Assembly (NCBI GenBank): GCA_002118135.1
Contig: BDIU01000009.1
Coordinates: 124,001 to 188,000, forward strand
Direction: 5' to 3'
Source of the DNA: Trebouxia sp. TZW2008
Taxonomy: Eukaryota; Chlorophyta; Trebouxiophyceae; Trebouxiales; Trebouxiaceae
Length of the DNA stretch: 64,000 bases
The notes under the pieces were generated by a model, which saw nothing but the letters and a program-made list of their open reading frames with translations, was not told the origin of the DNA and searched no databases. Both the position numbers and the translations under genes were made by a program. Below, in pieces: positions 56,424 to 64,000 of this stretch (positions are counted from its first letter, which is position 1; each line of letters begins with the position of its first letter).

Positions 56424-57585
56424 GCTCGACACACCAAATTCAGGCGCTCAAGGCACGCTAGCGAAATATGATCAGCTCAAGCAAGGTGGGAGCTTGATCA
56501 CTGCAACAGCTCCAGACGCGTTCAGCTTCAACCTCGTACGTGCGGCTACTTTGACTTCTGTGTCTGTTCAACCTGCGGACGCGATGTCGCTGTCTCTTCC
56601 ACAAATCTATGCACGGCAGAAGTTTTGCATGAAGTGCCGTTTCAAAAGTTGGTTTCGGCAGGCTCGGTGCAGGAACTCCTACCAGGAAGGAGGGGGAGGA
56701 GCGGTTTTACGTCCTTAGAAGGCTGTGATGGATTTGCCAACAGGGGAGGGGGCTCTGGTCATGTTCAGCACTTCTGAACAATCTAAGATGAAATTGAAGA
56801 CTTGCATACCGTATTTGTGAAAAGAAGAGGTTGCTTTGTTGTGAAGGGAGTTGAAACAGAAAAGCATACTTGATCCTGAGTGCTGAAGCACGGGCCATTT
56901 ATCAAAGTGTGTGATTTGCATCACGTAGTGAACGTTAATGGCCTGCAGGCATGCAGACACAGCCACTGCTCATAGACCATTTCGCTTACTGCTCACTGTG
57001 GGCTGGTTGTGCCGCTGCCTAGCACAGAAAGTCCTGCAGACTTACTATCATTATCAACATGGATGGAATGCTGATTAATCTATGCAAATGGTATTTTGAC
57101 GCAGCTCCACTCTTGCCATGTGATGCCTGGCCCGATGTTGTCCATTCATTTCACAGGCTTTTCTGACGCATAGATGCCGACGTGCTGAAAACGCTTTGTG
57201 TTCTGCAAGCGTGCTGCATATTGCAGACAGAAGCGGTTTGTAATACTAAGCAAGACTTTGGAAACTTCACGCATTGCAAGACCATATACTTCCTTTCTGC
57301 AGATTCTGTCAATAAGGCTTTTGCGACTTTGCCTGTTGGCCATCTTGCTATGACAGCCTTTGTTGTACACAGCCTGCACAACAGTCCCGCCTTGTAAGCA
57401 AAAGTCACAGCAACGCAATCAGATGTTTGCATCTTCTGAGCGCAATACATCAACTGTGTCATGTACTTGCATCAGCATGGCGCAAGCTAACAAAATGGCT
57501 AAATACTTCCATGTTTCATGTGGCTACTGCTGATGCAAAGCTGCTGAAGCTCACCTGCTGATGGGTGAATAGACTCTGCAGAAAG
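56424..57585. other. spacer between paralogues C and D, CpG-rich near 56430-56720
   Basis: Contains the likely promoter of C. A plus-strand ORF at 56422-56718 begins at an ATG that overlaps the C start codon region on the other strand; it has no recognisable domain. The rest (56720-57585) shows no supported gene. Confidence 0.45.
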
Positions 57586-60500
57586 TCAGGCCCTCCTAGG
57601 TCTTGGCTTGGGTTTTGGCGCTGTTGTAAGGCGCATATTGCTCTGCTCAGGGTGCTGCACACCCACAGTGCCACAGTCAAGGCAGGTAGTGCTGCTGCTT
57701 GACACTATGTTGCTGTTTGACACTATGGTGCTGTCTGATGCTGAAGCAGCTTGCTTTTTGATGCGTTTGCCTGGTCTAGGTTTGGGGCGAGAGGCCACAC
57801 TAGCTGAAGTCTGCTGTGCCTGCTCACTGGTCGATGTTGCTATTGCAGAAGTGCGATCGGCTTGCGCTTGCTCTGCGGCCTGAGGGGATGCTGTCTGCAA
57901 TCTAATAGCTGCTGCTGTTGCTGCTTCAGCTCCAGCCACAGCTGCTGCAATCCTAGCTGCAGCTGTTGCCGCTCTTACCACATCGTTATTTGCCAGGTCA
58001 TTTGACACTGCGGTTCTGTTTGCCAAATGCTCAGTCACAGCTGACATCTGTGCTGTGTTGACTCTGGCTGCCGCCGACTGTCCCTGAAGCTTGCTGCCTT
58101 GTGACATTTTTCTGGTCTCTGCATCTGCATAGAGTGCAGCTGGTGGCTCATTTTCAGTTGCCTGTTCTAAGTTGCTCTTACTCTTACTCTTCCTTTGCTT
58201 GGCTTTGTATGCTGCAGTGGCTTCTGCAATCGGAGCCAATGCTGAACCCCTGTGCACTGGCAAACCAATTGTGCTGATCTCATATGTGGCATGTGCTGCT
58301 TGTCTGTTTAGCTGTTCCACTGCGTCTGCAGTTTGGGGTGCTGATGCTGTTAGAGCAGGCAGTCTAGAGACTGATGGCTCAGCTGTTGCATCCTGAATGA
58401 GTGATGCAGGTGGTGAGCTGTCAGCCTTGCTGCCTGAGGGGTCCTCGTCACTGTTGCTGCCTGAGAAGTGTTCTTCATTGTTGCTGCCTGTTGAGGGCTG
58501 CTCTCCACTGCAACTGCCTTGGTGCTCAGATTCAGCCATGGGGTGTTTGAAAAACACCTTACAACACCTTAGCACCTCGGGCTGCTGTGGGGAGTTGAGC
58601 CCAAGCTGAGGCAGCTGCTGCACTAAGAATTGAAGCTGCTGTGCATGGCCTGTCAGCCACTCAAGGCATTCTGGGTCTTTGAGCCACTCACGGACTTCTT
58701 GGTTGTCCAGATTCAAAAGACTGTGTAGTACTTCGTCATTTGCTGTCTGGCTGCCACTGTAGTACTCAACAGCCGCATCAGCAGCTTCCATAATTTGGTT
58801 GCAGTGATCAATGCTGTGTGCTTTTGGTCTAGGTTTGCCTTGTTTTCTGCTGTGTGCATCCGCAAGCTTTTGCCTGTTGATGGCTTCCAGACCAGGTGGG
58901 AATTTGGGGTCTAAGTAGTCAAGCAGATCCTGAGGAACTGCTGAAGCATCACCAGAGACTAAGCGCTTCAGGGTCAGTTTGGCGCGTATGATGCCTTGTT
59001 CGATTGCAGCAGAAGACTTGAATGTGCGCCTGCAGTGCTTTGCATCTGCGACGCTGATGTGCAACCTGCTTTCACATGTACAGTGTGTTCAGTTGCGTAC
59101 AGTCTGATGAGCACATTCACCTGGCTTGTGCATATATGCAAAAGTCTGATGACCATACACGTGGGATATGTCAAGCTTGCAGTATGCTGTGCGAGTGAAC
59201 AGCAGGTGTATCACTTGTGGCGCTTTCCTTAAGCATGAGCATACCCTAAGAGCCCTTGCAAGGGCTCTGAAGGTCTCTCAAACATTTGATATGAGCAAAA
59301 TTAGTATTGCAGGATCAAGCTTGGCAGAGACATGTGAACATGATGGGTTTGGTACCTCTCCCTTTGCATCAGCTTTTGGTGTAACAGCTGTGGCAGATGA
59401 TGCTTAACAATATGCAGTCATGACAGCTTATGGCAGGCTTTGCAGCAAGCTGCAATCACTTAGCTTCTGAAAAGCAATCAGCACGTGTCAAAGCTCAAAG
59501 ATGCATGCAGTCTTTGTGATGACAAACTTACCCTATCTGATCCTCTGCTCGTTTCACCGCTGACAACAGAGGCTGAATGACATGCTGGAGCTTGAGTGTG
59601 TCTGCAACCCTGACAGCACGCTCATAGTGCAGCTGCAGTACAAGCAAAGCATGTGATGTCTGTATGGCATTGTACATTCCACTTCATGCAAAGATAGGCA
59701 GTGCATACAGGGACTGTGACTACAGAGAGTGACACTGCAGGTAATGCAACTGAAAGGAATGCGACTGCAACAAATGTAAGCGCAGTCAGTGCAACTGAGG
59801 CTACATGATAGTCGACTTGGGCTGTCCAAGAAAGAAGTCTGCTCTGAAAGACAGCTACTTGCTTCAGCATAGCATGCTTGATGCCTTTGCTTGGCAATGC
59901 TGCAATGTAAACAAGTCCAAGCTGTGCTTGTGTGCTGCTTCTGCAGCGGGTGAAAGTCCACTGACTTAGATATCTGCAAAGAGCTGGTTCCAGCACATGC
60001 AGTCTAACAGAAAGGGCCACGCACCAGCAGCATGATGTACATGCTCTGCAGAGCGTACTGGATCACATCTACATCATGACCACCATCCATTGCAGTCACT
60101 GTGGCTTGACACATGTACCTGCAGCACATCAAGCTTTGCTCTGTGTGGCAAGTTGTGAAGTGTCTATGACAGCAACCTGAGAGCATTTGTGTGAGTGCCC
60201 ACTTGCAAGCTTGTAGCAAAATTGATTAATACTGCTATGGCATGCAAGTAACCTTTTATTGGGTATGATGCAAGCCCGTCAGATACAAGTATATGCAGTT
60301 AGCACAGAGCCTGTGAACCACATCCCGTAGCTCAAAAATGCACCTGGTTCATTCTCACTTCAGCTGCCCTGCATTGCTTCAAAATTCAGCTCTGCATGCA
60401 AGCTTGTTGTGGACACCTCAGGCAGCCTTGATTGGGCCGTGCTATGTCATGATGCCAACTGCAGCTTGGCTATCTGTCAGGGTGTGCGGCGACATTTCAA

Positions 60501-62190
60501 CAGGCTGCAAGACTGATTTCTGCTTACCTTGCAGCTTCAGTAACATCTGCCGTTTTCAAGCCTGTCATCTCCACATGCGCTACAATCTCAAAGCTGGCTG
60601 GATTGTCAGGGGCTAGCTCAACCAATCTCTTGGCATGTCGCAATAGCTGATTTCTCAAAGCTTTATTCATTTCTGCACCATGCTGCTTTTGGCCCTGCAA
60701 AGACGCAACTGCCTCGGTCAGACAGTATGGATGCAGGCACTAATCAGCGCAATGCTGGTGATTGTACAGGCTCTGAGCAGGGTGCTGGTCAGTGTAAGTG
60801 TTGTGCACAGACCAGGCTGAGAAAAGCTCAGACTGCATTGTACACAAGCATTGATGGGAAGATGGGACACAAGCTCTGAGCAGATGTGAACAAAGGGTGA
60901 CATAGAGACCTGCATGTAGTCACAGGGCTATTTCAGGCACACAGGTTTGGCCTCGGCAGCTTTCGCAGGCGCAGGCACATGCACATGACTTGTCTAGATG
61001 TGGGATATCAGCAAAGCCATCTGAGGCTTAGAAAGACAAGCAGAACTGGACAGCAAGGGGTGCATGGTGCAGACAGAGACTCAGATTTCTCTGGCTATGA
61101 CTGTGCATACTGCAGGGGCAAAACGCACCTTGAGGATTCCCCTCACCATTGCTGCACGTGTAAACCATTCTACATCCTCACATCGAAGGCCATACGACAG
61201 GAACTTTGCTGACATGCCAGTGATTTGCCTGTTGTTGAAGACGATCCTCAGAGGGTTTTGCCTTTGTCGTAAGCATGTGTCTTGAAATAAAGCGGGACAC
61301 AGGCGCAGGTGATGTTGCATCCAGCAGTGTAGGTCACTTTCTTCCTTTACACTACCCTTGGTTGTGTCATCTTGACAGGTCAGTGTCAGCAGCATGGCAC
61401 AACACCTGCATCATTCAGCAAATATATAAATAGCAGCAATATATATATTATATAATTATATTATACTTATATAAGTATATATAATATACTCGGTGCAAGG
61501 ATCAGAAAACAGGCATGCTATTGACACATCTCATGCGGTCAACAGAACTTGGTTCCAAGGACTGATGAACAAAGGCAATCAGGAACGTTTGCGGTGGTGA
61601 GGGGGTTTGACAGAAGTCTGACACCTCATAACATCACAAAAGCAAATGCTGTCGAAGGATGCAGACTGCATCAGCACCCATGACGTGCACCCAAGTCATC
61701 GCTTGATGACTGTGTGGGTAACAAGATAAAATGCAGTGAAACTGAGGTGTGTGCAGATGTGATCAGGTCTTTGCTGCCACTAACCACTCACATCATGTCC
61801 CCGTCATCCTGAAATTTTGGGTGACGCAGAGTGCGCAGCGCATTCTTTGCCAGGTCTGGTGTTCTGTCGCCTATGCTAGGAGAGGCACTGAAGGCTTGCA
61901 CTAGCTTTGCTACAGCCAATCCGGGATCCCTCTGCAGGAGCACAACCCCTTGCCATTGACTTAGGGCACGCCAGATGCCAGCGCGTGGAAGGCGTGATGC
62001 TTGCCTTGTTACAGAATGCTTCTCTGTGTTCCACAAAGTGCTGCAACCCGGCAGTTGACCCAAGCTCAAATAGGCGTGGCAGCGACTCAAGGAGTTTTGA
62101 AGAGCCTGCAAGCTGTTCGAAGAATGACTCTGAGCTCCAATCACCCAGGTCTCGTCGGTCTTGCGCGTACTGCTGTTGCGTCCCGTCCAT
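57586..62190 (-). CDS. MYND-family paralogue D lacking the finger, with long low-complexity tail
   Basis: Exons 62005-62190 (ATG, 62 codons) and 61792-61931 (RDPGLAVAKLVQAFSAS) are phase-checked. They are joined only if the intron uses a GC donor (AAG/GCAAGC) and CAG acceptor, giving a 73-nt intron. Further exons: about 61130-61290 (RCEDVEWFTRAAMVRGILK), 60532-60690 (LVELAPDNPASFEIV), 60012-60120 (VIQYALQSMYIMLL), 59535-59640, and a large last exon 57586 to about 59035. The first five segments align by motif and position to A, B and C. The last exon encodes about 480 residues rich in Ala, Ser and Gln with basic KPRPGKRIKK and PKPKPRPRRA blocks. No MYND ligands are present; a lone CLDC is insufficient. 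Role unknown. Confidence 0.7.
61438..61495. repeat. AT-rich palindromic tract
   Basis: ATATATATATTATATAATTA followed by TATACTTATATAAGTATATA forms nested self-complementary stems (TATACTTATA/TATAAGTATA). It lies in an intron of paralogue D. It could be a fragile or cruciform-prone site; no gene function is implied. Confidence 0.85.
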
Positions 62191-63801
62191 ATCTAGAATC
62201 AGCGATGGCCGTGATCAGCATCAGCGATCGCTGCAGCCTGGCTTCATCGGATCTTGTTGCAGATCAATATCGTGCTGCATTCACGGCTTGCAACACAATC
62301 AGCCGAAGCGATCTGTTACATTAGCTTGGTTGCGCTTCGCAACGCTTTTGAACGCTGATTGCCGAAGCTAAGGGCCAAAACCCAGTCCCTCGTGTTTCTA
62401 TACAACATATTGCCCTTTTGCAGCGCGCCATAGCATTTCCGAGTCTCTGCAGGCTCAGACTCTCTGCAAGGCCGAGCAGGTATACATTGCGTCTAATCCC
62501 TCTTTTAGCCTGTCTGGAAGGGCAAATTAATCCCAGCGCGAGTGGTTGCAAATTTTGCCGGCGATATGGACTTGAAACAGCAGGCAAGGGCAGCCTTGCT
62601 TTGTCTGTCGCTTGCATATAGGTTTATATACAGTCGACCGCGCGGGCGTTTGACGCGTACGCATGTATGCATCTGCCCGGCGCTGTATTGCTCGCGAAGC
62701 ACTTTTTGTCTCAACAGCAGTTCATATCAATTATGACGGCCTCGATGTCTGCAGGTCAAGAACAGCTACGCCACTGATGAGTACATGAAGCCTACCAAGG
62801 CGCGTTGCCATTCTTTTGCTCTAAGCATGTTACTGCATCATCTTTATGAGTCGCGAGCGTGGCAGCATTGCATTTGGCTCAAATCTTAAGTACATAGAGC
62901 ACAGCAAAACAGCCTGCACAAAGGTTGTGCAATCCTGAATGTGTCAGTGTGAGCTGCAGCCAGTCGCAGGAGACCAAAGCTGCACATTGTCACAGCACCA
63001 TCAAGCTCTGCAGAGGCTGAGCAATGGCCAGAGGACTACATATCATGACACACTCAGAATCATCAACCACCATTGCACCAAGTTTCCTAGGCAAGACTTC
63101 ACGCCAAGACACAAAGCTCCTGGGTACATTCGCAATCAGCTAGGAGGGTTCTTCACATCATGATAGCTTTCCCAAGGACTGGGGAGCATGAGAGTCTCCG
63201 AGGCTTGACACATGCATTGTTGATGTCAATGCAAAACCACCCCCGCGCGACCCAGCTCAACAGCAACATGTTATAGCTAGTGCTGTTTTTGCTTTTCAGA
63301 GCCAATGGTGTATGTGTTTTCAGGCTCTGCATTCTTCGCAAATGGACTTTGAGTGTTTGCAGCAAACATCGCCTGATTGCCAGTCTCAACTTGAGTTCTG
63401 CTGGTGTTCTCCCATTTATGGCTTCAAGTGACAAGTCAGCCAGAAACTGTAAAAGACTGCTTGAAAAGGTGCCCAGTCCTTGGGTTGTCTCGAGGGTCTC
63501 TATATACGACTCAGCGTGATCAAGTGTTGCCTTTCAAGGCGCGCCATGCTGCACCTCTGTCATTTGTTTTAGTTGGGGTGTGTGCATGTATGCATACAAC
63601 TCAGGCTGTGACAGTTTGTGTGCTTTGCCAATGATTCTGGTATATAGCATATCCTGCATGTATAGAGCATTTCATGCTGACGGTATTATGCTATTACCTC
63701 TGTGCTCCAGCTGCAAAAGTTGGCAGCAATCACACTGCTTGCTCTGGTCAGCTGCTGCCCGCTCAGCTTTGACTGTGACTGACAGCACTTGCTCCTAACA
63801 G
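62191..63801. other. upstream region of paralogue D and 5' part of an unresolved plus-strand gene
   Basis: The interval next to 62190 is CpG-rich and probably a divergent promoter. Candidate plus-strand starts are 62568 (MDLKQQARAALLCLSLAYR) and 62733 (MTASMSAGQEQ), but neither could be joined by splice phase to the open segment at 63802. No domain was recognised. Confidence 0.35.
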
Positions 63802-64000
63802 CGCATTGTACAAATGATCAAGGGCAGTGAAGTATCTACCATTCAGCGATTTGTTTGTGGCAATTCATACACCAGAGACACACCACACAAGAAGCTCAGC
63901 TCAAAGAAGAAGGTCCTTGCTAAAGGGGATTGGCAAGAGCTGGCAGATCTAAGATTGGATGGGACTGACCGATTGCCATGCTATTGCAGATCTGATGAAA
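63802..64000 (+). CDS. unrecognised internal exon running off the window (3' partial)
   Basis: After AACAG at 63797-63801 a frame stays open to the window end (66 codons): RIVQMIKGSEVSTIQRFVC, then a Lys/Ser-rich KKLSSKKKVLAKG and LRLDGTDRLPCYC. Mixed composition and an AG acceptor support an exon, but no family was recognised. It could instead be chance. Confidence 0.35.

Noticed and set aside
1..64000. tRNA or rRNA genes
   Set aside because: No cloverleaf with both A and B boxes and no conserved rRNA stretch was noticed on either strand; a covariance-model scan would settle this.

Overview
The window is nuclear DNA of an intron-rich green eukaryote, most likely a chlorophyte alga (Trebouxiophyceae would fit; this is inference). 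The evidence is short coding exons bounded by GT-AG introns, plant or algal protein families (DnaJ-X chaperone, lambda-type GST, CYSTM peptide, DDT-PHD-type chromatin reader), and the absence of operons or ribosome binding sites. Coding segments were assembled by eye from splice signals, reading phase and paralogue comparison. Exon ends given to the base are phase-checked; other exon positions are approximate.

Layout. (1) 1-12888, plus strand: the 3' part of a large chromatin reader with two PHD fingers and three bromodomains. (2) 13303-16651 and 17250-19551, plus strand: two tandem GNAT acetyltransferase paralogues whose last four recognisable exons match in length exactly. (3) 21082-21629, minus: a three-exon CYSTM peptide. 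(4) 24061-26253, minus: a five-exon lambda/omega-like GST with a likely organelle transit peptide, divergent from (5) 26720-35422, plus: a DnaJ/DnaJ-X chaperone. (6) 36688-62190, minus: four consecutive paralogues, three ending in a MYND zinc finger and the fourth with a long low-complexity tail instead. (7) The far right end holds one open segment of an unrecognised plus-strand gene.

The dominant feature is not a gene. Almost every intron is inflated by tandem copies of the exon edge next to it. On the acceptor side, an intron end, its AG and the first part of the exon are repeated upstream of the working exon. On the donor side, the last part of the exon, its GT and the intron start are repeated downstream. 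Copies carry stops, frameshifts or lost splice sites, and normally only one copy joins in phase to its neighbours. Units range from about 60 to 192 bp, with 2-9 copies. They occur in all unrelated large families here, so this looks like a property of the genome: boundary-spanning tandem duplication as a way of growing introns. The largest case is the DnaJ gene, with nine copies of a 192-bp unit alternating between two types (a 384-bp higher-order repeat).

The window also holds dispersed non-coding elements: a 200-230 bp family with four copies, a second SINE-like 3' end next to microsatellites, short foldback elements, and one MITE-like element with 14-bp terminal inverted repeats. No tRNA, rRNA, CRISPR array or intact transposase gene was seen.
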